A stretch of DNA of 64,000 nucleotides from Pelolinea submarina (GCF_003966975.1 NZ_AP018437.1:2790001-2854000), one strand, 5' to 3'; positions 37,100 through 47,031 are shown, counted from the first letter of the stretch. The notes: a model not told the origin generated them from the letters alone. Numbers and translations are program-made.

Positions 37100-37702
37100 A
37101 TGAGTTATCACGGTCCAAAAGCCCGGCTCGCCCGCCGGTTCGGGGTGTCATGGACGCCCAAAGGAGACAAGATTCTAGCCCGCCGGCCCAATCCGCCCGG
37201 GCAGCACGGCCCCGACATGCGGAGCGGACGCGAATCGGTCTATAAGAAACAATTGACTCAGAAGCAGTTGCTGCGCGCCCAATACAACATCCGCGAAAAG
37301 CAGATGCGCAACTACTTCCTCAAGGCCCTGAAAAGCCGCGGCAATTATGATGAACAGCTCATTCAACTGCTTGAAACCCGCCTGGACGCACTGGTGCTGC
37401 GCGCCGGCTTCGCCCAAACCATCTATGCCGCGCGCCAATACGTCAACCATGGCCACGTGCTGGTCAACGACCGGCGCGTCACCTATCCATCCTACTCGGT
37501 CAAACCCGGCGACCGCATCAGCATCAAACAGAAGTCCCAGGCATCCCTGCGCGAGCAGATCATCAATCCGCCCGCGGCCATCCCGGCCTACCTGGAATCC
37601 TCTCAGGAGAATTTCAGCGCGCAGCTGCTGCGCCTGCCCGCCACTCATGAGGTGCCGGTTCTGGGTGATGTCCGTCAGGTGATCGAGTTTTACTCACGTT
37701 AA
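37100..37702 (+). CDS. rpsD: 30S ribosomal protein S4 (cysteine-free form)
   Basis: Binds 16S rRNA early in small-subunit assembly. The 200-residue length is normal. N-terminal domain with RRPNPPGQHGP, then LRAQYNIREKQMRNYF, and the S4 RNA-binding domain from LETRLDALVLRAGFAQTIYAARQYVNHGHVLVN. The N-terminus has none of the four zinc Cys of the C+ form. It is isolated from other ribosomal genes (no rpsM, rpsK, rpoA), so it could be the only S4 or a paralogue. Confidence 0.95.
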   Translation: MSYHGPKARLARRFGVSWTPKGDKILARRPNPPGQHGPDMRSGRESVYKKQLTQKQLLRAQYNIREKQMRNYFLKALKSRGNYDEQLIQLLETRLDALVLRAGFAQTIYAARQYVNHGHVLVNDRRVTYPSYSVKPGDRISIKQKSQASLREQIINPPAAIPAYLESSQENFSAQLLRLPATHEVPVLGDVRQVIEFYSR

Positions 37703-37803
37703 AAGCGAAAATCGGCCAAATTGCTAATAAAATTGCCGGGAAATCGATAAGTTTGTAATAAATGTATTAATACGCCTCCCCGGGCATCCATTTCGATAGA
37801 AAA

Positions 37804-37843
37804 GAAAACCGTATTTGTTATACTAAACAAGAACGGTTTTTCT
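37804..37843 (+). terminator. Hairpin between rpsD and the ATPase operon
   Basis: GAAAACCGT / ACGGTTTTT arms with a 19-base loop, followed by CTATTT. The loop contains TATACT (37819-37824), a plausible -10 box for the ATPase operon, though without a clear -35. It may end the rpsD transcript or act as a leader hairpin. Confidence 0.5.
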
Positions 37844-37863
37844 ATTTAATTAAGGAGTTCTAA

Positions 37864-39288
<1,425 letters not shown>

Positions 39289-39292
39289 GTCT

Positions 39293-39565
39293 ATGCGCCT
39301 GTTGATTACCAGCCCGGAAGGGGTATTGGTGGATGTCGATGGCGTGGATTGGGTCAATATTCATCTCGTTGACGGCGCCCCCATCAGCATCTACCACAAT
39401 CACGCGCCGCTGGTTGCCCTGCATGCACAGTGCGTTTTAAAATATCGCGTCGCTGATGAAGTTTTCGAACAACCCGTCACGCAGGGAGTATTATCCATCG
39501 CAAACAACACCATTAAATGCATGGTAGAGGGTAATCCGCCCGATTCTACCGGTAAAATTAAATAA
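39293..39565 (+). CDS. atpC: N-type ATPase subunit epsilon (short form)
   Basis: A 90-residue protein, equivalent to the N-terminal beta-sandwich of epsilon (MRLLITSPEGVLVDVDGVDWVN; ISIYHNHAPLVALH). The C-terminal helical hairpin, which inhibits ATP hydrolysis in ordinary enzymes, is absent. That fits an enzyme working mainly as an ATP-driven pump. It starts four bases after atpD. Confidence 0.85.
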   Translation: MRLLITSPEGVLVDVDGVDWVNIHLVDGAPISIYHNHAPLVALHAQCVLKYRVADEVFEQPVTQGVLSIANNTIKCMVEGNPPDSTGKIK

Positions 39566-39582
39566 AAAGAGAAGAAAAAGGG

Positions 39583-39897
39583 ATGAAACCAATTCTGAAT
39601 GCAATCTACGAAAATATGTATTTCTGGGCTGTAGTAGGCGGGTTGTTAGCCTACGGTTTTATTCTGCTGCAAAAACGCTCGGTGGAGCACATCGATCCCG
39701 GCCAAACGCAAAAAGTCCTTTCACAAACCATGGCACAGTCGGCGCTGCGGGTGGTTCTTTCCGTAGGCGTTCTGTTTCTCGCTTTCAAAACAGGATTGAG
39801 AAACGGACTGGCTTGTCTGATTATTTACATTCTTATCCGCTGGATTTGGATGTTTGCCTATTTACATAAGTTAAAGAAAGAAAAAGAAAAGGAATAG
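39583..39897 (+). CDS. AtpR-like small membrane subunit of the N-type ATPase
   Basis: A 104-residue protein with three predicted transmembrane helices: FWAVVGGLLAYGFILLQ near the N-terminus, ALRVVLSVGVLFLAF in the middle and GLACLIIYILIRWIWMFAYL near the end, followed by a Lys/Glu tail. Position and topology match AtpR of N-ATPase operons, thought to help assemble the c ring. The second accessory gene usually found there (atpQ) is missing; no other frame fits between atpC and atpB. Confidence 0.7.
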   Translation: MKPILNAIYENMYFWAVVGGLLAYGFILLQKRSVEHIDPGQTQKVLSQTMAQSALRVVLSVGVLFLAFKTGLRNGLACLIIYILIRWIWMFAYLHKLKKEKEKE

Positions 39898-39898
39898 C

Positions 39899-40540
39899 AT
39901 GGAATCAGTTACGCCCCAGGTTGTCTTTACTTTGTTTGGCCTGCCGGTGCGCAGCACCGTCCTGGCCACCTGGGTAGCAATGGGGTTGATCATCCTGGTT
40001 GTTCTCATCCTGGATAAAACGAAACCGCATCTCCTGGAGAATTTCGTTGAATTCATCAGCAATATGATTGCCGGGGTTATGAACCTCAAGAATGTGGAAA
40101 GATATTTACCGGTATTGGGAACCTTAATCATCTTCATCTCTGTTGCGAATACTTTGGGTGCCCTTCCGCTGTTGACTTCGCCTACCAGCGATATCAATAC
40201 CACCATCGCCCTGTCGTTAGTCGTTTTCTTTGCAGTGCATATCTACGGCATCCGTGCAAATGGATTCTTCAGGTATACCAAAAATTTTGCTTCTCCGATT
40301 TTTCTGCTCCCCTTGGAAATAATCGGCCAGGTAAGTCGGGCCGTTTCGCTTGCGCTGCGTTTGTTTGGTAACATATTAAGTGGTGAATTGATCGTTGCCA
40401 TCGTTTTCAGTTTGATCCCTGTCTTTGTTCCCCTGCCATTGATGGGCCTGAGTTTATTAATCGGTATCTTGCAGGCTTATGTCTTTACTGCGCTCTCTTC
40501 GGTTTACATCTCCACTGCCGTTGAAATCTCGGATAATTAA
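39899..40540 (+). CDS. atpB: N-type ATPase subunit a
   Basis: The Fo stator channel. It has 213 residues with five to six helices. The essential stator Arg is in SLALRLFGNILSGELI, and the last helices read LLIGILQAYVFTALSSVYISTAVE. It starts one base after the AtpR-like stop. It is shorter than the E. coli subunit (about 270), as in other N-ATPases. Confidence 0.92.
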   Translation: MESVTPQVVFTLFGLPVRSTVLATWVAMGLIILVVLILDKTKPHLLENFVEFISNMIAGVMNLKNVERYLPVLGTLIIFISVANTLGALPLLTSPTSDINTTIALSLVVFFAVHIYGIRANGFFRYTKNFASPIFLLPLEIIGQVSRAVSLALRLFGNILSGELIVAIVFSLIPVFVPLPLMGLSLLIGILQAYVFTALSSVYISTAVEISDN

Positions 40541-40564
40541 TAACCAATAAGAAAGGATTTTTTT

Positions 40565-40837
40565 ATGAATACACTTGAACCACAATTGCAAATTACGATT
40601 GTGACCATTATCGTTACCGGAGTTGGAATTGTTTTGGGCACTGTTGTCCCCGCTTGGGTGGAAGGCAAAGCCGTCCTCAAAGCGCTGGAGGGCATTACCC
40701 GCCAACCGGAATCCGCCAATGACCTTCGTACGACATTGTTGATTTCAATGGCGCTGCTGGAATCGACCGCCATTTATGTGTTGTTAGTGATGTTGATTCT
40801 ATTATTTGCTAACCCGCTGCTCGACAGGTTCTTTTAA
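40565..40837 (+). CDS. atpE: N-type ATPase subunit c with two carboxylates and a Na+ motif
   Basis: The rotor-ring subunit. It has 90 residues in a two-helix hairpin with the polar loop TRQPES. The ion-binding helix has E66-S67-T68 and Tyr71 ([11 protein letters not shown]), the same ESTxxY pattern as known Na+-binding c subunits. In helix 1, Glu33 (AWVEGKA) occupies the place of the Gln of the Ilyobacter ring, giving two carboxylates per hairpin, a feature reported for N-ATPases. Ion preference cannot be settled from sequence alone, since double-carboxylate rings may carry H+. Confidence 0.93.
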   Translation: MNTLEPQLQITIVTIIVTGVGIVLGTVVPAWVEGKAVLKALEGITRQPESANDLRTTLLISMALLESTAIYVLLVMLILLFANPLLDRFF

Positions 40838-40840
40838 ATC

Positions 40841-41629
40841 ATGCTTGAAATTGATCTGGTGACTATTCTTTTTCAAATCATCAATTTTGTTGTTTTAGCT
40901 GCCGCGCTGTATTTCCTTCTATTTAAACGCATGATCAAAAAAGCCGATCAGCGTAAACAGGAGGCTGAAGTTGTTCGGCAGGAATCATTGCAAAATTTGG
41001 AGGAATCCAAGAAGCTGCGCGTTGAAGCGGAGGATTATCTGAGCAATATCAGCCAAAAGGTTGACGAACATATCGAGAAAGCCAAGCAGGAAATCGAACA
41101 GCACCGTGAGCAAGTCCTGCAGTTGACCAAGGAAGAAGCGGAGGAAATCTACAAGCAGCGCAAAGAAGACTCCATCCGCACGCAAAAGCGTACGGTCGAG
41201 AAATTCCGCAAAAAGATCCTGGATACGATTGTTGAGGTTTCCCAGCAGACGTTGCAGCTGACCACCCCGGACGAAATCCACCATCTGCTGATCAAGCAAA
41301 TGAATGAACGCGTTTGGGATTTGGGTAAAAGCGAGATGCGCCGCGTGGAAACCATCCGTAAATCGCTGGCCGACCGCGAACCGATTTTGGAAATTCACAC
41401 GGCCAAACCGCTGACGCGCGAGGAAAAAGCCCAGGCCATTCGGACCTTCTCAGCGCTGGCAGACAAGAACGTTAAACTTGAGTTGGATACCGACCCTGAC
41501 CTGGTTGCCGGTCTGCGTGTCCGTTTAGGCGATTTCATCGTCGATAATTCACTCGCCACCAAATTAAACGAAATCAGCGAAAATACTCTGCAGCAGCTTT
41601 CTGATAAATTGGATAAGCTGGAAATCTGA
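40841..41629 (+). CDS. atpF: N-type ATPase subunit b with a delta-like C-terminal domain
   Basis: The peripheral stalk. It has 262 residues: one N-terminal membrane helix (LFQIINFVVLAAALYFLLF), a long charged coiled coil to about residue 170, and then a domain resembling the C-terminal half of subunit delta (AKPLTREEKAQAI; DPDLVAGLRVRLGDFIVDNS). This explains the lack of a separate atpH gene. The stop overlaps the atpA start by one base. Confidence 0.9.
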   Translation: MLEIDLVTILFQIINFVVLAAALYFLLFKRMIKKADQRKQEAEVVRQESLQNLEESKKLRVEAEDYLSNISQKVDEHIEKAKQEIEQHREQVLQLTKEEAEEIYKQRKEDSIRTQKRTVEKFRKKILDTIVEVSQQTLQLTTPDEIHHLLIKQMNERVWDLGKSEMRRVETIRKSLADREPILEIHTAKPLTREEKAQAIRTFSALADKNVKLELDTDPDLVAGLRVRLGDFIVDNSLATKLNEISENTLQQLSDKLDKLEI

Positions 41630-43287
41630 TGAATATTAACGTTGAGCCGAAATTCACCAGCCTGGAATCTTACCTGAACGAGCTGGTTGATTTCCCGGCC
41701 TTTGAAAAAGAAGTAAAAAACCGCTTAGGTGAGACTGATTTACCGCGTCTGGACGAAGATACCAGCGATAAGCTGGTGCAGCAGTTGTTATCCACTTTTC
41801 AGCAAACCTGTGAGAACTACACCAGCCATGTAACCTTTGAAGAGATCGGCACAGTGCAGCATGTCGGCAATGGTGTTGCCAATCTCTCCGGCCTTTCCAA
41901 TGTGGGCGTAGACGAATTGGTGAATTTTCCCAATGGCGTTGATGGATTGGTCTTAAATCTGGAATCCGATTCAATCGACGTGATCCTGTTGGGTGAGGAA
42001 ACCGGCATTCACGGCGGTGACCGCGTGACTTCACGCCGGGAACGCATCCGTGTGCCTGTTGGTCCCGACCTGTTAGGCCGTGTGATCAATCCCTTGGGTG
42101 CGCCCCTGGATGACCTGCCTGAGATCCAGCCTGTTGATATGGAATTGCTGGAAAAGCCGGCTCCCGGGATCATCGAGCGCAGCCCGGTCAATGAACCGCT
42201 TCAAACCGGCAACAAAATGATCGATGCCCTATTCTCGGTTGGTCGCGGTCAGCGCGAGCTGATTGTCGGCGACCGCCAAATCGGCAAGACCACCCTGGCG
42301 GTGGACACAATTCTTAATCAGAAAAACAGCAATGTAGTCTGCATTTATGTATCTATTGGTCAAAAGAAGTCATCGGTATTATCGGTTATCAATACCTTAA
42401 AAACCCGCGGCGCTATGGAATATTCCGTGGTTGTCATTGCCAGCCCGGATGATCCGCCTGCTTTACGGTACCTCGCGCCTTTTGCCGGCTGCACCATGGG
42501 AGAATATTTCCTGCAGCAGGGTCGTGATGTGCTGATTGTCTACGATGACCTGGGTAAACACGCCGACGCCTACCGTGAAATCAGCCTCCTTCTGCGCCGC
42601 CCGCCTGGCCGCGAAGCATACCCCGGCGACATCTTCTATCTGCATTCGCGCCTTCTGGAAAGGGCTTGCAAGCTGAGCGAAGAACAGGGCGGTGGTTCAT
42701 TGACCGCCTTGCCTATCATCCCGCTGCAGCAGAGTAACCTGGCCGCATATATCCCCACCAACCTGATATCCATTTGCGACGGCCAGATTGTCCTCAACAC
42801 AGAGAAATTTAACCGCGGATTGAAACCCGCCGTTGATATTGGCCTGTCAGTATCCCGTGTGGGCAGTTCCGCCCAATCCAAAGCCATGCGTTCGGTTTCT
42901 GAAGAGTTGAAGCTTGAGTTAAGCCAATTCGAAGAAGTGGAACAGTTCACCCGCTTCGGCACGGAAATCGACGAAGCGACCCTCAATCAGATTCAGCGCG
43001 GGCAGCGGCTCCAATTGATTCTGGCCCAACCCAATAATAAACCGCTCACGCTGGCCGAGGAAGTCATCATCCTCACTGCCGGCATCCACGGCTATTTGGA
43101 TGCGGTTGATTTAAGCCAAATTGGCCGCTTTGAAGACGATCTATTGTCCTGGTTTAAGCGTCATCATTCTGATATGATGAATAAAATCAATCACGAGAAA
43201 ACGATCAACGATATCCGTGATGAAATACTAAATCTAATTCATAAATTTACAGAAATCTGGACTTCAGGAGAGTTATCGGATGGATAA
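41629..43287 (+). CDS. atpA: N-type ATPase subunit alpha with N-terminal extension
   Basis: The non-catalytic nucleotide-binding F1 subunit. P-loop GDRQIGKTTLAVDTIL, family signature around PAVDIGLSVSRVGSSAQ, and the second half LIFTELIWTS-type helices replaced by a charged C-terminus (HSDMMNKINHEK). It has 552 residues, longer than the usual 500-515: about 69 residues precede the EEIGTVQHVGNGVA strand, where standard alpha has about 25. The extension is acidic and helical (residues 1-65) and may help hold the delta-like part of b. The last eight bases overlap the PII-like gene. Confidence 0.94.
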   Translation: MNINVEPKFTSLESYLNELVDFPAFEKEVKNRLGETDLPRLDEDTSDKLVQQLLSTFQQTCENYTSHVTFEEIGTVQHVGNGVANLSGLSNVGVDELVNFPNGVDGLVLNLESDSIDVILLGEETGIHGGDRVTSRRERIRVPVGPDLLGRVINPLGAPLDDLPEIQPVDMELLEKPAPGIIERSPVNEPLQTGNKMIDALFSVGRGQRELIVGDRQIGKTTLAVDTILNQKNSNVVCIYVSIGQKKSSVLSVINTLKTRGAMEYSVVVIASPDDPPALRYLAPFAGCTMGEYFLQQGRDVLIVYDDLGKHADAYREISLLLRRPPGREAYPGDIFYLHSRLLERACKLSEEQGGGSLTALPIIPLQQSNLAAYIPTNLISICDGQIVLNTEKFNRGLKPAVDIGLSVSRVGSSAQSKAMRSVSEELKLELSQFEEVEQFTRFGTEIDEATLNQIQRGQRLQLILAQPNNKPLTLAEEVIILTAGIHGYLDAVDLSQIGRFEDDLLSWFKRHHSDMMNKINHEKTINDIRDEILNLIHKFTEIWTSGELSDG

Positions 43288-43603
43288 AATGGTCATGGTT
43301 GTGATTCCGCGGGATGAGGCGGAAATGGTACTGGATGCGCTTATATCGGCGGGTTACACAGCCACGTTCATGGAAACGAAAGGCGGCATGCTGCGTCAGT
43401 CGCAATACACCCTCTTTATTGCGGTAAAAAACGCGGACCTAAATAAAGTCTGTGAGATCATCAAAGAGAATTGCACGGTACAGATCAGCAATATGAATGC
43501 GGATTTGGAACGCGAAGAAATGCTGACGGACGAAACGCTCTCCGGGAAAATCGGCGGAGCAATCCTCTTCATCTGGAATTTACATAAGGTCGAGATTTAC
43601 TAA
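43280..43603 (+). CDS. PII-like protein of the cyclic-di-AMP receptor family, inside the ATPase operon
   Basis: A 107-residue protein similar in length and pattern to DarA/PstA/CdaR receptors. N-terminal strand MVMVVIPRDEAEMVLDALI, then the KGGMLRQSQYTLFIAV loop-strand corresponding to the GGFLxxGNTTFxIGV motif of those proteins, then IIKENC and the last strand KIGGAILFIWNL. The ligand loop differs: the usual Gly-Asn-Thr-Thr reads Ser-Gln-Tyr-Thr here, so the ligand may not be c-di-AMP. The ATG lies within the atpA stop region (eight-base overlap), giving translational coupling to alpha; atpG follows after 15 bases. A regulatory subunit or sensor of this ATPase is the natural inference. No close precedent is known to me. 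Confidence 0.78.
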   Translation: MDKMVMVVIPRDEAEMVLDALISAGYTATFMETKGGMLRQSQYTLFIAVKNADLNKVCEIIKENCTVQISNMNADLEREEMLTDETLSGKIGGAILFIWNLHKVEIY

Positions 43604-43618
43604 CAGAATTTTTGGTTA

Positions 43619-44452
43619 ATGGAAAAAAATTACCACTTTATTAAGCAGCGCCTTGAAAACCTCAAGACGATCAAACCCATGCTGATGTCTTTGCGCACCA
43701 TTTCGCTTTCCAGTTGGAGGCTTTCATTAAAAAGGCTGGAAAATCTGGAAAGCTACCGGCGTGACCTGACTTCGGTTGCTGCGCAGGTCGGTGCTCTGCC
43801 CACCGCCCAACCCAATGAAGAAAAAGTAGATTCCTGTCTGATAATCCTGGGCAGTACGCGCGGGCTTTGCGGCGGGTTCAACCGCGACCTGCTCGCGTAC
43901 TTTGAAGAACATCCCGCCGAATTGGAAGGGACCACCGAGATCATTCTATTTGGTGAAAAGATGGCGAAATTATTTTCGCGCAATCACATCGCCTACCAAC
44001 GCACAATCGAATACCCAAAAATTAACCGGATCGATTTCCAATTTATCGCTCAACTCATAGCAAATCTATCCTGCGATAACAAACCCCTCCGCATTCTTTA
44101 CAATACCTATCATGGTTCAGGTCAATACCAGCCGTCATTGCGGTTGGTGAATTGGATTCATAACAGCGCGCCAAAACCAGCCGCAACCGGCCAGAATCTG
44201 ATCTTTGACACCGAGCCGTCAACCATTTCGGAGTACCTCTCACGCCAAATCAACCTGATGGAAATATATGAAAGCCTGCTGTCCTCCCTGGCCGCCGAGC
44301 ATTCTTTTCGTTTCCAGCTCATGGAAAATGCCATCTCCAATACCGACAAACTGATTCAGGAACTTGGCCTGATGGTACAGGTCGAGAGACAGAAAAAGAT
44401 CACCAGTGAGATGCGCGAGCTCTCCATCAGCGCCGGTTTGCTCGATCGTTAG
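43619..44452 (+). CDS. atpG: N-type ATPase subunit gamma
   Basis: The central rotor shaft. It has 277 residues: an N-terminal helix (FIKQRLENLKTIKPMLMSLRTIS), a central Rossmann-like part containing LGSTRGLCGGFNRDLLAYF, which is the family signature, and a C-terminal helix (FRFQLMENAISNTDKLIQEL). The ribosome site is weak (GGTTAATG). Last gene of the ATPase operon; no delta gene follows. Confidence 0.9.
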   Translation: MEKNYHFIKQRLENLKTIKPMLMSLRTISLSSWRLSLKRLENLESYRRDLTSVAAQVGALPTAQPNEEKVDSCLIILGSTRGLCGGFNRDLLAYFEEHPAELEGTTEIILFGEKMAKLFSRNHIAYQRTIEYPKINRIDFQFIAQLIANLSCDNKPLRILYNTYHGSGQYQPSLRLVNWIHNSAPKPAATGQNLIFDTEPSTISEYLSRQINLMEIYESLLSSLAAEHSFRFQLMENAISNTDKLIQELGLMVQVERQKKITSEMRELSISAGLLDR

Positions 44453-44483
44453 TCTTTATTCCCCTCAATTTCCTTAAAAATTC

Positions 44484-44533
44484 TTGACTTCAGCTTTTAT
44501 ATTTGCTACTATATTGCTAAAGCGTATTAGCAA
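44484..44533 (+). promoter_or_regulatory. Promoter and LacI-type operator of the sugar operon
   Basis: Promoter: TTGACT (44484-44489), 17-base spacer, TACTAT (44507-44512). Operator: TTGCTAAAGCGTATTAGCAA (44514-44533), 7-base perfect arms around a central CG, right at the start point. A second, imperfect half-overlapping copy (GCAAAGCGCATTAGC) follows. The LacI-family gene directly downstream probably represses itself and the operon from here. Confidence 0.88.
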
Positions 44534-44544
44534 AGCGCATTAGC

Positions 44545-45579
44545 ATGATTAAAAGAATAACCGCCCAAGACGTGGCCAAAGCCGCTGGAGTTTCTCCGAC
44601 CACCGTTTCCTTCGTACTCAATAATATTGAGGGAATGAGAATCAGCAAGGAAACACGTGATCGCGTCTTGGAGGTTGCGAAATCACTCAATTACCATCCC
44701 GATTCCTCTGCGCAAAAAATGGCCCGCGGAAAAACTTCCGTGATTGGCCTGGTACTGCGCCAAAATCCCGAAAAAGCTTATGCCGACCTGTTCATTCAGG
44801 ATGTTATGCAGGGCATCAGCAGTGTTATCCGCGAAAACGGATACCAATTGCTCTTCATCCCGCTCCCCCCTGAAGATAAAGAGAGCAGCTACAGTAAATT
44901 GATTAACGAACGTCACGTGGACGGGTTGATTGTTTCCGGCCCGACTGAGGATGATTATGAGCTGGTGGATGCTTTCAGGGAAGGCGCCAAGATAGTCCTC
45001 ATGGGTAAAATTCCCGGTTCCAATATTCCCTTCATCGATATCGATAATATTAAAGGGGCCGAAATCGCCACTTCCCATCTGGTTTCATTAGGCCACAAAG
45101 ATATAGCAATCATCACCAACGCACCTGATAACTACGACAGTAGTAAGGACCGCTTTGAAGGGTATCGTCAGGTGCTGAAGAAAAACAAAATTACCTTGAA
45201 CGACGAATGGGTCTTCTGGGGAGATCGTACGCCCGAATCCGGGTACGAAGCCATGAGCAAGCTATTATCGCGCAAACCGCTTCCATCGGCTGTCTTCATC
45301 GCTTCCGATACCGTTGCCCTGGGTGCGTTGAATGCTTGTTACGAGAAAAATATCCGCGTACCTGATGATTTAGCCATTGTCGGTTTCGATGATATTGCGT
45401 TGTCCAGATATGTAATTCCCCCTCTGACAACCGTTCATTTACCCGCGTATAGCCTGGGCTTGGGTGCCGCCAGTATGTTAATTCAACAGTTAAATGACGA
45501 ATTCATTGAAAGCAACGAAATCATCCTGCAAACAAAATTAGTCATTCGTGAGTCTAGTGGGAAAAACATCAAACCTTAA
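44545..45579 (+). CDS. LacI-family transcriptional regulator
   Basis: A 344-residue repressor. The N-terminal helix-turn-helix is ITAQDVAKAAGVSPTTVSFVLNN, with hinge helix YHPDSSAQKMARGKT, then a periplasmic-binding-like sugar domain (VIGLVLRQNPEKAYADLF; AVFIASDTVALGALNAC; VGFDDIALSRYVIPPLTTV). The gene begins 11 bases after its operator and has almost no ribosome site. With no terminator before the next gene, it is the first gene of the alpha-glucoside operon. Confidence 0.95.
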   Translation: MIKRITAQDVAKAAGVSPTTVSFVLNNIEGMRISKETRDRVLEVAKSLNYHPDSSAQKMARGKTSVIGLVLRQNPEKAYADLFIQDVMQGISSVIRENGYQLLFIPLPPEDKESSYSKLINERHVDGLIVSGPTEDDYELVDAFREGAKIVLMGKIPGSNIPFIDIDNIKGAEIATSHLVSLGHKDIAIITNAPDNYDSSKDRFEGYRQVLKKNKITLNDEWVFWGDRTPESGYEAMSKLLSRKPLPSAVFIASDTVALGALNACYEKNIRVPDDLAIVGFDDIALSRYVIPPLTTVHLPAYSLGLGAASMLIQQLNDEFIESNEIILQTKLVIRESSGKNIKP

Positions 45580-45656
45580 TTTTAACGAGGAGGTGATTAG
45601 GGAAATATTACAGGTTCTTTTTTAGAAAAACCATCTAATAAAAAGAGGAGAAAAAA

Positions 45657-47018
45657 ATGAAAAAAAGATTTTGGTTAATTACTTCCATTGTGGTCATTTT
45701 GGCATTAGCTCTCGCAGCCTGCCAGACCGCTGCAGCTACTGAAGCAGCTGCCATGGAAGAAGCGCCCGCAATGGAAGAAGCCGCTCCCGCTGAGGAAGCT
45801 GCTCCTGCAGAAGAAGCCGCTATGGCTGATGCGATCGATTGCACCGGCGTTACCGCTGGCGATACGATCACGATGCTGTATCAATGGTCTGGTGCAGAAG
45901 AAGAGAGATTGAATGAAATTCTGCAGCCCTTCGTGGATGCTTGCGGCGTTGTCGTTGCTCCCGAATCCACCCGCGACCAGGCTTTACTGGATACCAAAGT
46001 ACAGGCCGGCACCCCGCCGGATGTGGCCTTCTGGAACGTAGCCCAATTGGTTCAGTACAAAGATACATTGAAGACAATGGACGAATTAGGCGCGCACGGC
46101 GACAACTATGCCGCTTTCTTCAAGGATCCCGGTACAGTGGATGGAAAATGGTTAGGTCTGCCCATCAAAGCGGACATCAAAACCATCATTTGGTACAGCC
46201 CGGCAGTCTTCGCAGCCAAAGGCTACACCGTTCCCACCACTTGGGACGAATTGGATGCATTGGTTGAGCAGATGGTCGCCAACGGCGATGTGCCCTGGAG
46301 TATGGGTATGGAATCCGGCGACGCCACTGGTTGGACCGGTTCGGACTTCATCCAGGATATTATGCTGGTTCAACAAGGTCCGCAATACGTACTGGATTTG
46401 ATTGCGGGTACCGTATCCTATGACGATGCCGGTGTAAAACAAGCTTATGAAACCTACGGCAAATGGGCCATGGATCCTGTCTACACCGTTGATGGTGCGC
46501 AGGGTACCCTCTCCACCAACTTCAATGACGCGATCTTCAAAGTATTCGCGGATCCGCCAGAAGCTATGATGGTCAAGCAGTCCGGTTTCGCCGGCGGCAA
46601 TGTTGCCACGCAGTATCCCGATCTGGTCTATGGTACCGACTACGATTTCTTCCCGGTACCCGGAGCGCAGGGTCTGCAGGGTGGTGCTGACTGGTTGATG
46701 GCTTTCAGCGATAGCCCCGCTGTCAAAGCGTTGGTGGCATATCTGTCCTCCACCGAGGGCGGCGCCAATTGGGCCAAGGCCAGCTTTGACCTGTCCCCCA
46801 ACAAAGGTGCCAATGGCAACTATGTTGATCCCGCTTTGATCAAGAAGGGCGATGCGTTGGCCAATACCAAGGGCTTTACCCCCGATATCGGCGACACCAT
46901 CCCCGGTGGTTTTGGTTCAGCAGAATTCAAGGGCATCTCTGATTACGTAAATGGCGGAGATCTCGATACCATTCTGAGCGGCCTGGCAGTAGTTCAAGCT
47001 GAAGGTTTAGCACAATAA
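45657..47018 (+). CDS. Alpha-glucoside ABC substrate-binding lipoprotein (AglE-like)
   Basis: The extracellular sugar-binding component. It has a signal and lipobox (LALAACQ), a 35-residue linker of Ala, Glu, Pro and Met repeats, then a family 1 solute-binding domain of about 400 residues (AGTPPDVAFWNVAQLVQYKD; GLPIKADIKTIIWYSP; VPTTWDELDALVEQM). The domain pattern is like alpha-glucoside binding proteins. A GAGGAGAAA ribosome site precedes the ATG, and an isolated GAGGAGGTGAT lies 60 bases upstream. A terminator hairpin follows, allowing excess of this component over the permeases. Confidence 0.92.
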   Translation: MKKRFWLITSIVVILALALAACQTAAATEAAAMEEAPAMEEAAPAEEAAPAEEAAMADAIDCTGVTAGDTITMLYQWSGAEEERLNEILQPFVDACGVVVAPESTRDQALLDTKVQAGTPPDVAFWNVAQLVQYKDTLKTMDELGAHGDNYAAFFKDPGTVDGKWLGLPIKADIKTIIWYSPAVFAAKGYTVPTTWDELDALVEQMVANGDVPWSMGMESGDATGWTGSDFIQDIMLVQQGPQYVLDLIAGTVSYDDAGVKQAYETYGKWAMDPVYTVDGAQGTLSTNFNDAIFKVFADPPEAMMVKQSGFAGGNVATQYPDLVYGTDYDFFPVPGAQGLQGGADWLMAFSDSPAVKALVAYLSSTEGGANWAKASFDLSPNKGANGNYVDPALIKKGDALANTKGFTPDIGDTIPGGFGSAEFKGISDYVNGGDLDTILSGLAVVQAEGLAQ

Positions 47019-47031
47019 CGTCAATAAATAG

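Noticed and set aside
43280-43603. Subunit delta or a lost atpQ/atpR gene
   Set aside because: The protein is soluble, has no membrane helix, and matches the PII-like receptor pattern rather than delta.
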